Positions 9,291 through 17,558 of a stretch of DNA of 64,000 nucleotides are shown one piece after another (position 1 is the first letter of the stretch; every line of letters starts with the position of its first letter). This DNA comes from Streptomyces sp. NBC_00663 (GTDB lineage Bacteria; Actinomycetota; Actinomycetes; Streptomycetales; Streptomycetaceae). The DNA lies in contig NZ_CP109027.1 of the NCBI RefSeq assembly GCF_036226885.1, forward strand, positions 6,696,001 to 6,760,000. The letters are read 5' to 3'. The notes below the pieces were generated by a model. The model saw only the letters and a program-made list of their open reading frames with translations. It ran no database searches and was not told where the DNA came from. Both the position numbers and the translations under genes were made by a program.

Positions 9291-9375
9291 GGGAAATCTT
9301 TCTCCAAGTATCACGAGGATTCAGCGGCGCCACCGCCGGGTGGCGGGGCCTTGGCAGCCGGGCCTAAAGGGTGGC

Positions 9376-9624
9376 TCAGGCCTGGTGCTTGAGGATGTAG
9401 TCGGTCGCGTCGCCGACCGTCTTGAGGTTCTTGACGTCCTCGTCCGGGATCTTGACGTCGAAGCGCTCTTCGGCGGCGACGACGACCTCGACCATGGACA
9501 GCGAGTCGACGTCCAGGTCGTCGGTGAAGGACTTGTCCAGCTGGACGTCCTCGACCGGGATGCCGGCGATCTCGTTCACGATGTCGGCGAGACCGGCGAC
9601 GATCTCTTCCTGAGTGGCGGCCAT
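9376..9624 (-). CDS. acpP: Acyl carrier protein of fatty acid synthesis
   Basis: 82 residues from the ATG at 9624 with an AAGGAG site. The phosphopantetheine attachment serine is S41 in DDLDVDSLSMVE, followed by the recognition helix II. The protein is very acidic, as expected. It shuttles acyl chains between FabD, FabH and FabF. Position between fabH and fabF identifies it as the fatty-acid ACP rather than a polyketide ACP. Confidence 0.96.
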   Translation of the reverse strand: MAATQEEIVAGLADIVNEIAGIPVEDVQLDKSFTDDLDVDSLSMVEVVVAAEERFDVKIPDEDVKNLKTVGDATDYILKHQA

Positions 9625-9706
9625 GTGAGGCGCTCCTTCTTCTTGATCCAGAGGGTGTGGCAGGTGGTGCTTCCCGCACCGGACCAGGTGATCCGGCACG
9701 GAGTGC

Positions 9707-10738
9707 CTAGGGGAGGGTAACGACAGTGGCGGCGTAGACGAGACCCGCCCCGAAGCCGATGACGAGCGCGGTGTCGCCGCTCTTCGCCTCGCCGGTCGCC
9801 AGGAGCCGCTCCATCGCGAGCGGGATCGAGGCGGCCGAGGTGTTGCCGGTGGTGCGCACGTCGCGGGCGACCGTGACGTGCTCCGGCAGCTTGAGAGTCT
9901 TCACCATCGAGTCGATGATCCGCTCGTTGGCCTGGTGCGGAATGAAGACGTCCAGGTCGTCCGGGCTGATTCCGGCCGCGTCCAGCGCCTGCTGAGCGAC
10001 CTTCGCCATCTCGAACACGGCCCAGCGGAACACCGCCTGGCCCTCCTGCGTGATCGCAGGGAACTTGACGTTGCCCTCGCTGTCGAGCGGGAGCTGGGTG
10101 ACGTCGCCGAGCCGGAACTCGTTCCACGCCACCGTCTGCTTGATCGTCTCGGACTTGTCGCCCTCGGAACCCCACACCGTCGGGCCGATGTGCGGCACGT
10201 CGGAGGGGCCGACCACGACCGCGCCCGCCCCGTCACCGAACAGGAAGGCCGTCGCGCGGTCCTCCAGGTCGGTCAGGTCGGACAGCCGCTCGACGCCGAT
10301 GACCAGGACGTACTCCGCCGAGCCTTCGACGATCATGCCCTTGGCGAGCGTGAGGCCGTAGCCGAAACCGGCGCAGCCCGCGGAGATGTCGAACGCGGCG
10401 GCCTTCCGCGTGCCCAGCTTGTCGGCGATCTCCGTCGCCACGGCCGGGGTCTGCTTGAAGTGCGAGACGGTCGAGACGATCACGCCGCCGATCTGCTCGG
10501 CGGAGATCCCGGCGTCGGCGATGGCCTTGCCGGACGCCTCGATCGACATGGCGGCGACGGTCTCCTCGTCGTTCGCCCAGTGCCGGGTCTCGATGCCGGA
10601 GCGCGAGCGGATCCACTCGTCGGAGGAGTCGATCTTCTCGAGGATCACCTCGTTGGGCACGACCCGGGTCGGGCGGTAGCCGCCGACGCCGAGGATGCGC
10701 GCGTAAGGGGCGCCCTTGCTGGGCTTGATCTTCGACAT
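9707..10738 (-). CDS. fabH: Beta-ketoacyl-ACP synthase III
   Basis: 343 residues from the ATG at 10738, preceded by AAAAGGAG. Starts fatty acid synthesis by condensing an acyl-CoA starter with malonyl-ACP; in Streptomyces it accepts branched starters. The catalytic triad is intact: C122 (SAGCAGFGYGL), H268 (FIPHQANERI) and N299 (TTGNTSAAS). The gap to fabD is only 17 bases. An isolated reading frame upstream of 10738 is just overlap with fabD in another phase. Confidence 0.96.
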   Translation of the reverse strand: MSKIKPSKGAPYARILGVGGYRPTRVVPNEVILEKIDSSDEWIRSRSGIETRHWANDEETVAAMSIEASGKAIADAGISAEQIGGVIVSTVSHFKQTPAVATEIADKLGTRKAAAFDISAGCAGFGYGLTLAKGMIVEGSAEYVLVIGVERLSDLTDLEDRATAFLFGDGAGAVVVGPSDVPHIGPTVWGSEGDKSETIKQTVAWNEFRLGDVTQLPLDSEGNVKFPAITQEGQAVFRWAVFEMAKVAQQALDAAGISPDDLDVFIPHQANERIIDSMVKTLKLPEHVTVARDVRTTGNTSAASIPLAMERLLATGEAKSGDTALVIGFGAGLVYAATVVTLP

Positions 10739-10755
10739 TGCTCGTTGGCTCCTTT

Positions 10756-11676
10756 TCAGGCGCTCTGCTCGGCGATGAGCTCGCGAGCGGCGTCGAGGTC
10801 GTCGGGGGTCTTGAGGGCCAGCGTCTTGACGCCGGGCAGAGCGCGCTTGGCGAGGCCGACCAGCGTGCCACCGGGGGAGACCTCGATGATCGCGGTCGCG
10901 CCGAGTTCCTTGAACGTCTCCATGCACAGGTCCCAGCGGACCGGGTTGGCGACCTGGCCGACCAGCCGCGCCAGCACCTCGGTGCCGGTGGCGACGGTCC
11001 GCCCGTCCTTGTTGGAGACGTAGGGGAGCGTCGGGTCGGCGGGCGTGACGGTCTCGGCGGCCTTCGCCAGCGCGTCGACCGCGGGTGCCATGTGGTGCGT
11101 GTGGAAGGCGCCGGCCACCTTCAGGGCGATGACCTTGCGGACGCCCTCGGGCTTGTCCTCGTTCAGCGCGGCGAGCTGCTCCAGGGTGCCGGCGGCCACG
11201 ATCTGGCCCGCGCCGTTCACGTTCGCCGGGGTCAGACCGAGCTTCTCCAGGTGCGCGACGGAGGTCTCCGGGTCGCCGCCGAGCAGCGCCGACATACCGG
11301 TCTCGGTGACCGCGGCGGCCTCGGCCATGGCGAGACCGCGCTTGCGTACGAGGGTCAGCGCGGCGGTGTCGTCGAGGACACCGGCGAAGGCGGCGGCGGT
11401 GAACTCACCGACGGAGTGGCCCGCGACCGCGCCCGGCGCGACGGCACCGAGTGCCGAGGCGGACAGGATCCCGGCCGCGACCAGGAGCGGCTGGGCGACA
11501 GCCGTGTCCCGGATGGCGTCCGCGTCGGCCTGTGTGCCGTAGTGGGCGAGGTCCAGGCCGATGGCGTCCGACCACGCGGCGACGCGGTCGGCGGCACCGG
11601 GGAGTTCGAGCCAGGGGGTCAGGAAGCCGGGCGTCTGGGCGCCCTGGCCGGGAGCGACGAGTACGAGCACTCTCAC
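10756..11676 (-). CDS. fabD: Malonyl-CoA:ACP transacylase
   Basis: 306 residues from a GTG at 11676 (a second GTG lies two codons on). Loads malonyl groups on ACP. The start APGQGAQTPGFL, the nucleophile S88 in GHSVGE, the arginine in LVRKRGLAM and H192 in GAFHTHHM are those of FabD. First gene of the fab operon. Streptomyces lacks a dedicated second enzyme in many strains, so this one often also supplies polyketide synthases; that part is general knowledge, not seen here. Confidence 0.95.
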   Translation of the reverse strand: MRVLVLVAPGQGAQTPGFLTPWLELPGAADRVAAWSDAIGLDLAHYGTQADADAIRDTAVAQPLLVAAGILSASALGAVAPGAVAGHSVGEFTAAAFAGVLDDTAALTLVRKRGLAMAEAAAVTETGMSALLGGDPETSVAHLEKLGLTPANVNGAGQIVAAGTLEQLAALNEDKPEGVRKVIALKVAGAFHTHHMAPAVDALAKAAETVTPADPTLPYVSNKDGRTVATGTEVLARLVGQVANPVRWDLCMETFKELGATAIIEVSPGGTLVGLAKRALPGVKTLALKTPDDLDAARELIAEQSA

Positions 11677-11736
11677 ACTCTCTCTTGTGGACGGCCACGA
11701 CCGCCCGTGGGGACAGGGACGAAGAACACGAGGGGG

Positions 11737-11757
11737 TTTTGTGGACCCCCGACAAAA
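11737..11757. promoter_or_regulatory. fasR: Inverted repeat in the fabD upstream region, candidate FasR site
   Basis: TTTTGT (11737-11742) and ACAAAA (11752-11757) form an inverted repeat with a 9-base spacer, an AT-rich island in the 83 bases between fasR and fabD. FasR is known to activate the fab operon from a site in this region in Streptomyces coelicolor; assigning this repeat as that site is inference. Confidence 0.4.
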
Positions 11758-11759
11758 GG

Positions 11760-12965
11760 CTAGAGCGGGGGATCCCCGTCGGCCAGACGCCCCAGGATCA
11801 GCGCGATCCGCAGCGTGAACGCGGAGCGTACATCCGACGGCGACCAGCCGGTGACGTCAGTCACACGTCGAAGCCGGTAGCGCACGGTGTTGGGATGGAC
11901 GAAGAGCATCCGGGCCGCGCCCTCGAGACTGCTCGCCTGTTCGAGATAGACGGAGAGTGTCTCCAGAAGCGCCGATCCGGCCTCCTCCAGCGGTCTGTAG
12001 ATCTCCTCCACCAGCTGCTCGCGAGCGGCGGGGTCCCCGGCCATCGCGCGCTCCGGGAGGAGATCGTCCGCGAGAACCGGGCGCGGGGCGTCCTGCCAGG
12101 CGGAACAGGCCTTCAGCCCGGCCGCGGCGGCCTGCGCGGACCGGGTCGCGGCCAGCAGATCGGGTACGACGGGCCCGGCGACCACCGGTCCCGCCGCATA
12201 GGGCCCGATCAGCGACTTGGCGACGGCGATCGGGTTGTCGCTGCCACCGGCGATGACGACGAGCCGGTCCCCGAGGACGCCCGTGAGCACCTGGAGCTTG
12301 GCGTGCCGGGCGGCCCGCCGGATCGCCTCGACGGTCAGCTCGGAGTCCCCGTCGGGCGCGGTGCCGAGGACGACACACACATGTTCGGGAGCGTTCCACC
12401 CGAGAGCGGCGGCCCGGCTGACGGCACCCTCGTCGGCCTCGCCGCTGAGCACGGCGTTGACGACCAGCGACTCCAGCCGCGCGTCCCAGGCACCCCGTGC
12501 CTCCGCGGCCTGGGCGTACACCTGGGCCGTGGCGAAGGCGATCTCCCGGGCGTAGACGAGGAGGGCCTCCCGCAGAGTGCCCTCATCACCGGGAGCGGCC
12601 ACCTCGTCGATGGCGGACTCCATGACCTCGATGGTGGTGCGCACCATCTCGACGGTCTGCCGCAGGGTGATCGCCCGGGTCAGCTCGCGCGGAGCGGTCC
12701 CGAACACATCCGTGGAGATGGCCTGCGGGGCGTCGGGATGCCGGAACCACTCCGTGAACGCCGCGATCCCGGCCTGGGCGACAAGGCCGATCCAGGAACG
12801 GTTCTCCGGGGGCATGGCCCGGTACCACGGCAGCGTCTCGTCCATCCGCGCGATGGCCTGCGCGGCGAGCGACCCGGACGACCTCTCCAGCCTCTTCAGG
12901 GTCGCGGAGTGCGAGTGGACGGCTGCTGCGGCGGCTGGGATGTTGCCGGTTTCGGGTTCGGGCAC
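11760..12965 (-). CDS. fasR: PucR-type activator of the fatty acid synthase operon
   Basis: 401 residues from a GTG at 12965; no ribosome site is visible, so the transcript may be leaderless. The N-terminal two thirds is the PucR/CdaR-like sensory region and the C-terminal 56 residues (from about 346) are the helix-turn-helix SLEGAARMLFVHPNTVRYRL. The protein is encoded immediately upstream of fabD on the same strand, the position of FasR, the known transcriptional activator of fabDHPF in Streptomyces coelicolor. Read-through into fabD is possible. Confidence 0.9.
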   Translation of the reverse strand: MPEPETGNIPAAAAAVHSHSATLKRLERSSGSLAAQAIARMDETLPWYRAMPPENRSWIGLVAQAGIAAFTEWFRHPDAPQAISTDVFGTAPRELTRAITLRQTVEMVRTTIEVMESAIDEVAAPGDEGTLREALLVYAREIAFATAQVYAQAAEARGAWDARLESLVVNAVLSGEADEGAVSRAAALGWNAPEHVCVVLGTAPDGDSELTVEAIRRAARHAKLQVLTGVLGDRLVVIAGGSDNPIAVAKSLIGPYAAGPVVAGPVVPDLLAATRSAQAAAAGLKACSAWQDAPRPVLADDLLPERAMAGDPAAREQLVEEIYRPLEEAGSALLETLSVYLEQASSLEGAARMLFVHPNTVRYRLRRVTDVTGWSPSDVRSAFTLRIALILGRLADGDPPL

Positions 12966-13039
12966 GGGACAAGACTGCCTTATCCGGACGGGAGCATGCG
13001 CTGGCGGGGTCCTGGACGGGGTCTACGGTGGGCTCCGTG

Positions 13040-13690
13040 ATGGACGTGCGACGCGCCGACGAGCGCTACCCAGGGGGCGACCAGGCGGCCGGAATCGACT
13101 CCCGTCACGCCTTCTCCTTCGGCTCGCACTACGACCCCGACAACCTCCGCTTCGGCGCGGTGATCGCCTGCAACGAGGAGCGCCTCGCCCCCGGCGCCGG
13201 CTTCGACGAGCACCCGCACAGCCACACCGAGATCGTGACCTGGGTGGTGGAGGGCGAGCTGACGCACCGCGACACGGCGGGCCATGAGACGAAGGTCCGC
13301 CCCGGCGACGTCCAGCGCCTGAGCTCCGCGGGCGGCGTCCGGCACGTCGAGCGCAACGACGGCGTGGAGCCGCTGACCTTCCTCCAGATGTGGCTGGCCC
13401 CCGCCGACCCCGGCGGCGACCCCTCGTACGAGATCGTCCGCGGCATCGCCGACTCCACCCCGTACGCCGTCCCGGAGGCGGCCGCGATGCTCCACGTCAG
13501 GCGGCTGGGGCCGGGCGAGCGAACGGCGGTGCCCGACGCCCCGTACGTCTACGTCCATGTCGTACGCGGTGAAGTGCGGCTGGACGGCGCGGAGTTGGGC
13601 CCCGGCGACGCGGCCCGGATCACCGACGCCGAGGGCGTGGCCGCGGTGGCGGCGACGCGGGCCGAACTGCTGCTGTGGGAGATGGCCTAG
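13040..13690 (+). CDS. Pirin family bicupin protein
   Basis: 216 residues from the ATG at 13040. The N-terminal cupin has the pirin metal ligands HPHSH (H58, H60, H62), and RHVERN (H102, E104), and the signature HTEIVTWVVEGELTHRD. Bacterial pirins bind iron; some oxidise quercetin, others interact with pyruvate dehydrogenase E1, and the role here is unknown. Divergent from fasR by 74 bases. Its stop codon overlaps the stop of the convergent beta-lactamase-fold gene. Confidence 0.85.
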   Translation: MDVRRADERYPGGDQAAGIDSRHAFSFGSHYDPDNLRFGAVIACNEERLAPGAGFDEHPHSHTEIVTWVVEGELTHRDTAGHETKVRPGDVQRLSSAGGVRHVERNDGVEPLTFLQMWLAPADPGGDPSYEIVRGIADSTPYAVPEAAAMLHVRRLGPGERTAVPDAPYVYVHVVRGEVRLDGAELGPGDAARITDAEGVAAVAATRAELLLWEMA

Positions 13691-14511
13691 CGGCCGCTGA
13701 GCTCGGCGAGGACGGCGTCGGTGAACACCGGCCACGCCTCGACCGCCCACGGCCCGAACGCCCGGTCCGTCAGCGCCACGCAGGCGGCCCCCGCGGCCGG
13801 GTCGAGCCAGAGGAACGTACCGGACTGCCCGAAGTGGCCGAAGGTGCGTGGCGAGGACGAAGAGCCCGTCCAGTGCGGGGACTTGGAGTCGCGGATCTCG
13901 AAGCCGAGGCCCCAGTCGTTGGGGTTCTGGTGGCCGTAGCCCGGCAGGACCCCCTTGGTGCCCGGGTACTGGACGGTCATGGCGTCGGCGACCGTACGCG
14001 GGTCGAGCAGCCGGGGCGCCTGCACCTCGGCCGCGAAGCGGAGAAGGTCCTCGACCGTCGAGACGCCGTCCTTGGCGGGAGAGCCCTCGAGACTCGTCGC
14101 CGTCATGCCCAGCGGCTCCAGGACCGCCTGCCGCAGATACTCGGCGAAGGGGATGTCCGTCGCCTTGGCGATGTGGTCGCCGAGCTGCTCGAACCCGGCG
14201 TTGGAGTACAGCCGCCGCTCGCCGGGCGCCGCCGTCACCCTGTGCTCGTCGAAGGCCAGCCCCGAGGTGTGGGCGAGCAGATGCCGGACCGTCGACCCGG
14301 CGGGTCCCGCCGCCTCGTCGAGCTCGACCGCCCCCTCCTCGTACGCGACGAGCGCCGCGTACGCCGCGAGCGGCTTGGTGACCGAGGCCAGCGGAAAACG
14401 ACGGTCGGCCGCACCATGGGTGCCGAGCACCGTACCGTCGGCCCGCACCACCCCTGCCGCAGCGGTGGAAACCGGCCAGTTCTCGATCAACGCGAGGCTC
14501 TTCAGCGACAT
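13687..14511 (-). CDS. Serine hydrolase, beta-lactamase/class C fold
   Basis: 274 residues. SxxK motif SVTK (S43, K46), the second motif YSN at 102-104 and a late HFGQSGTFLW block mark the beta-lactamase-related/penicillin-binding superfamily. There is no signal peptide, so it is cytoplasmic and more likely an esterase or peptidase than an antibiotic-resistance enzyme. Its last four bases overlap the pirin gene end to end. The start MSLKSLALIENWPV has no strong ribosome site. Confidence 0.83.
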   Translation of the reverse strand: MSLKSLALIENWPVSTAAAGVVRADGTVLGTHGAADRRFPLASVTKPLAAYAALVAYEEGAVELDEAAGPAGSTVRHLLAHTSGLAFDEHRVTAAPGERRLYSNAGFEQLGDHIAKATDIPFAEYLRQAVLEPLGMTATSLEGSPAKDGVSTVEDLLRFAAEVQAPRLLDPRTVADAMTVQYPGTKGVLPGYGHQNPNDWGLGFEIRDSKSPHWTGSSSSPRTFGHFGQSGTFLWLDPAAGAACVALTDRAFGPWAVEAWPVFTDAVLAELSGR

Positions 14512-14529
14512 GCCGTCGAGCCTAAGCGC

Positions 14530-15000
14530 TCACAGCTTCAGCTCCAGCAAGGGGTCGGGCTTGGGCAGGAAGCCGAGGGAGTCGTACAGCGCCCTGGCCT
14601 CGGCGGACGCGGTGAGCTGGACGCGGCGGACCCCGCGCTCGCCGAACCACTGGAGCAAGGCCTCCATACCCGCACGCGCGTACCCGCGCCGCCGGGCCTG
14701 CGGGTCGGTGGCGACGCTGAAGACGAAGCCGGCGACACCGCGCGGGTTGCCCGCCTTGCCGATCCGGTAGTCGACCGTCCCGCACACCAGCGCGGCCAAC
14801 GCCCCCGCCCGCTCCGGATGATCGACCACGAACGCCGCGAAGTCCCCGTCCGCCTCCGCCAGCCGTTCCTTCAGGACCGGGAGCGACTCGATGTGCCACT
14901 CTGTGGACGGATCGGCGTCCGCCATCGAGTCGATCATCACCTGGCGAAGCCGCAGCACTTCCCCGGCGTCCTCGGGCACGGCACGTCGTACGAGAGTCAT
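14530..15000 (-). CDS. GNAT family N-acetyltransferase
   Basis: 156 residues from ATG 15000 (MTLVRRAVPEDAGEVLRLRQ). The acetyl-CoA site is the motif A block VATDPQARRRGYARAGMEAL with the RRRGYA loop, and motif B ends in ALYDSLGF. Substrate unknown. A TAGCGT -10-like box lies seven bases before the ATG, suggesting a leaderless transcript. It reads leftward, divergent from the MerR gene. Confidence 0.87.
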   Translation of the reverse strand: MTLVRRAVPEDAGEVLRLRQVMIDSMADADPSTEWHIESLPVLKERLAEADGDFAAFVVDHPERAGALAALVCGTVDYRIGKAGNPRGVAGFVFSVATDPQARRRGYARAGMEALLQWFGERGVRRVQLTASAEARALYDSLGFLPKPDPLLELKL

Positions 15001-15059
15001 GGTCCGCACGCTAGTGACAGGGCCCCCGTCGCGTCCTGCGGATTTCTTACCTGTTCCGC

Positions 15060-15090
15060 TTGCTTGGAGTGCACTCCAAGGTTTTAGCGT
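15060..15090 (+). promoter_or_regulatory. MerR-type promoter-operator
   Basis: A -35 element TTGCTT (15060-15065) and a -10 element TAGCGT (15085-15090) are separated by 19 bases. The long spacer holds most of a perfect 18-base palindrome, CTTGGAGTGCACTCCAAG (15063-15080). This is the classic arrangement in which a MerR-family activator twists a promoter with an overlong spacer. The ATG of the regulator is eight bases past the -10, so it controls its own gene and the reductase. Confidence 0.85.
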
Positions 15091-15097
15091 TGGGGTC

Positions 15098-15565
15098 ATG
15101 ACGGTGATGGAGACCACCCCGGGTACCAGGACCGACAGCTGTGCCGCCCCGCCGCACCCACACCGGCGCCCCGAGGGCCAGGACAGCTACACGATCAGCG
15201 AGGTCGTCGCCTTTACCGGCCTGTCCGCGCACACCCTGCGCTGGTACGAGCGGATCGGCCTGATGCCGCACATCGACCGCTCGCACACCGGCCAGCGCCG
15301 GTACAGCAACCGCGACCTGGACTGGCTCGACCTCGTCGGCAAGCTCAGGCTCACCGGCATGCCCGTCGCCGCCATGGTGCGGTACGCGGAACTGGTGCGC
15401 GAGGGCGACCACACGTTCACCGAACGGTTCGAGCTCCTGGAGACGACCCGGCAGGACGTCCTGTCCCGGATCGCGGAACTCCAGGACACCCTCGCCGTTC
15501 TCGACCGGAAGATCAGCTTCTATGCCGATGCCGGTCACGCCTACGAAACGGAGAAAGCCGGATGA
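15098..15565 (+). CDS. MerR-family transcriptional regulator
   Basis: 155 residues from the ATG at 15098 (an alternative at 15107). The winged HTH occupies about 31-100: YTISEVVAFTGLSAHTLRWY, then the IGLMPHIDRS wing and RRYSNRDLDWLD. A dimerisation coiled coil follows (ELLETTRQDVLSRIAELQDT). No clustered C-terminal cysteines are present; the single cysteine is near the N-terminus, so it is unlikely to be a metal sensor of the classic type. The stop overlaps the ATG of the aldo/keto reductase (ATGA), which it very likely regulates. Confidence 0.92.
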   Translation: MTVMETTPGTRTDSCAAPPHPHRRPEGQDSYTISEVVAFTGLSAHTLRWYERIGLMPHIDRSHTGQRRYSNRDLDWLDLVGKLRLTGMPVAAMVRYAELVREGDHTFTERFELLETTRQDVLSRIAELQDTLAVLDRKISFYADAGHAYETEKAG

Positions 15566-16578
15566 CCGACAGCACGATCCCCACCGCACGACTGGGTGCC
15601 GACGGCCCCGAGGTGGGAGTGCAGGGCCTCGGCTGCATGGGCATGAGCTTCGCCTACGGCCCCGCCGACGCGGGCGAGTCGCGGGCCACCCTGGAACGCG
15701 CCCTGGAACTGGGCGTCACGCTCTACGACACCGCGGACGCGTACGGCGCCGGGGAGAACGAGAAGTTCCTCTCCCCGTTCTTCAAGGCCCACCGCGACGA
15801 GGTCGTGATCGCCACCAAGTTCGCCCTGACCGTCCCGCCGGACGACCCGACCCGGCGCATCATCCGCAACGACCCGCCCTACATCCGCCAGGCCGTCGAG
15901 GCCAGCCTCAAGCGCCTCGACGTCGACGTCATCGACCTCTACTACATGCACCGGCGCGATGTGAACGTCCCCATCGAGGAGACCGTCGGCGTCATGGCCG
16001 AACTGGTCCGCGAGGGCAAGGTCAAGCACCTGGGCCTCAGCGAGGTCACCGGCACCGAACTGCGGGCGGCCCAGGGCGTCCACCCGATCGCCGCCGTCCA
16101 GTCGGAGTGGTCCCTGTTCAGCCGCGACATCGAGTCCGGCGTGGTCCCGACCGCCCGCGACCTGGGCATCACCCTGGTCCCCTACTCCCCGCTCGGCCGC
16201 GGCTTCCTCACCGGTTCCTTCGCCAACGCCGACAAGGACCTTACCGCCGACGACTTCCGCCGCCAGCAGCCCCGCTTCACCGGCGAGAACGCGGCGGCCA
16301 ACGTCACCCTCCTCGACCCGGTCCGCACGGTGGCCGAGGCACACGGGGCGTCCCTCGGGCAGGTCGCCCTGGCCTGGGTCCAGCAGCAGTCCAAGGTCCA
16401 CGGCCTGCCGGTGATCCCGATCCCGGGCACGAGGAAGGCGAGCCGGGTGGAGGAGAACGCGGCGGCGACGAGGATCGAACTGACAGAAGCGGAACTGGCC
16501 TTGCTGGAGCCGATCGCAGAGAAGGTGGCAGGCGACCGCTACGCAGACATGACGTTCACTTCGGCCGGACGTGAGTAA
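15562..16578 (+). CDS. Aldo/keto reductase
   Basis: 338 residues, NADPH-dependent carbonyl reductase of the (beta/alpha)8 AKR superfamily. The catalytic tetrad is complete: D56 and Y61 (LYDTADAYG), K86 (ATKF) and H130 (YYMHRRD). The C-terminal cofactor loop reads IPIPGTRKASRVEEN. It resembles the AKR13/YghZ-type detoxifying enzymes. Translationally coupled to the MerR regulator by a 4-base overlap, suggesting induction by an electrophile or aldehyde. Confidence 0.93.
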   Translation: MTDSTIPTARLGADGPEVGVQGLGCMGMSFAYGPADAGESRATLERALELGVTLYDTADAYGAGENEKFLSPFFKAHRDEVVIATKFALTVPPDDPTRRIIRNDPPYIRQAVEASLKRLDVDVIDLYYMHRRDVNVPIEETVGVMAELVREGKVKHLGLSEVTGTELRAAQGVHPIAAVQSEWSLFSRDIESGVVPTARDLGITLVPYSPLGRGFLTGSFANADKDLTADDFRRQQPRFTGENAAANVTLLDPVRTVAEAHGASLGQVALAWVQQQSKVHGLPVIPIPGTRKASRVEENAAATRIELTEAELALLEPIAEKVAGDRYADMTFTSAGRE

Positions 16579-16590
16579 AGAGGCTTTTTT

Positions 16591-16634
16591 CAGGGGCGCG
16601 GGGAACTGCGCGACCAGCCCCCACCGGCCCGCAG
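16591..16634 (+). repeat. Dispersed GGGGCGCGGGG repeat, copy 2
   Basis: The core (from CAGGGGCGCGGGGAACTGCG) and the CCCACCGGCCCGCAG tail match copy 1 at 422-465 almost base for base. It is preceded by a CTTTTTT tract and lies between the convergent stops of the reductase (16578) and the DUF4429 gene (16647). Confidence 0.85.
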
Positions 16635-16646
16635 CGACCCACGACC

Positions 16647-17492
16647 TCACAACTCAGCCAACAACTCCGCCTTCTTCACAGAGAACTCCTCATCAGTGAC
16701 CAACCCGGCCTGATGCAGCTCTCCCAGATGGCGAATCCGCTCAGCAATGTCCGCAGGGTCCCGGCGCGCCGCCGCCGGGACCACCGCGGCCGGCCCTCTT
16801 TCCCGTACCGCCGCCAACACCGCCGCGGCGAACGGCAACGACTCATGGACGGGCCCATACCCCAGCCCGAACACCACCGCAGCCGGATCCTGATCAGCCT
16901 GCGCGGGCGAGGCCACGTCCCCGCGGCGCAGCCGCAGATGCCCCTCGAACACCTCCGGTGACCGCCACTCCACCCCGCTCAGCTCGGAGACGGCGAAACT
17001 CTGGTCGCCCGCCTTCCACTTCGCCGACGACGCCCCCGTCCAGAACCACCGGAAGAACACGTTCTTCCCGTCGAAGGACGCCTTCCCGTCGTACGCCTTG
17101 AAGGACAACGGCACCTCGGGCGCCGGCACCAGAAACCGTTCCGCCGGTCCGTCGTCCGCCGGCAGCGACGCCCGCAGCTCGTCGGCGTAGTACTCGGCGA
17201 GAACGGCACGCTCGGCCGGCAGCACCAGCCGGTACGGATCGCAGCCTTCCTTCAGCTGTCCGGCCGCCGCCTCCATCAAGGGGTCGGCGCCCGGCCTGGG
17301 TTCGGCGCGCAGCACGACCGTGCCGCGTTTGCCGGGGGTCAGGGTCACCCCGGACAGGGCCCGCAGCGGAATCCGGCGCTCGCCCAGGGACTGGAACAGC
17401 TTGGGTGTTCGAATACCGCGTTCGTAGCGGATGAGCACAGAGTCGGACTCGAACTCCCAGGCGGCATGAAATCCGGCCAGTACGTCACCCAT
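16647..17492 (-). CDS. DUF4429 protein with C-terminal SHOCT domain
   Basis: 281 residues from the ATG at 17492 (one three codons upstream is also possible). Two DUF4429 repeats (about 5-100 and 120-215; each starting around FHAAWEFESDSVLIRY or FKAYDGKASFDGKNVFFRW) are followed by a SHOCT module at the C-terminus, HLGELHQAGLVTDEEFSVKK. SHOCT modules act in oligomerisation and often accompany PH-like domains. A TACGAT -10-like box seven bases before the ATG suggests a leaderless transcript. Function unknown. Confidence 0.82.
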   Translation of the reverse strand: MGDVLAGFHAAWEFESDSVLIRYERGIRTPKLFQSLGERRIPLRALSGVTLTPGKRGTVVLRAEPRPGADPLMEAAAGQLKEGCDPYRLVLPAERAVLAEYYADELRASLPADDGPAERFLVPAPEVPLSFKAYDGKASFDGKNVFFRWFWTGASSAKWKAGDQSFAVSELSGVEWRSPEVFEGHLRLRRGDVASPAQADQDPAAVVFGLGYGPVHESLPFAAAVLAAVRERGPAAVVPAAARRDPADIAERIRHLGELHQAGLVTDEEFSVKKAELLAEL

Positions 17493-17558
17493 GCGGCTCA
17501 TCGTATGCGGCACGAGCTCCTCCGTCGCCTCCCTGCGCAGACCGCAATTCCTGCGCCT

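Noticed and set aside
13687..14511. Antibiotic beta-lactamase
   Set aside because: SxxK and YSN motifs are there, but there is no signal peptide or KTG-type resistance context; called a generic serine hydrolase instead.
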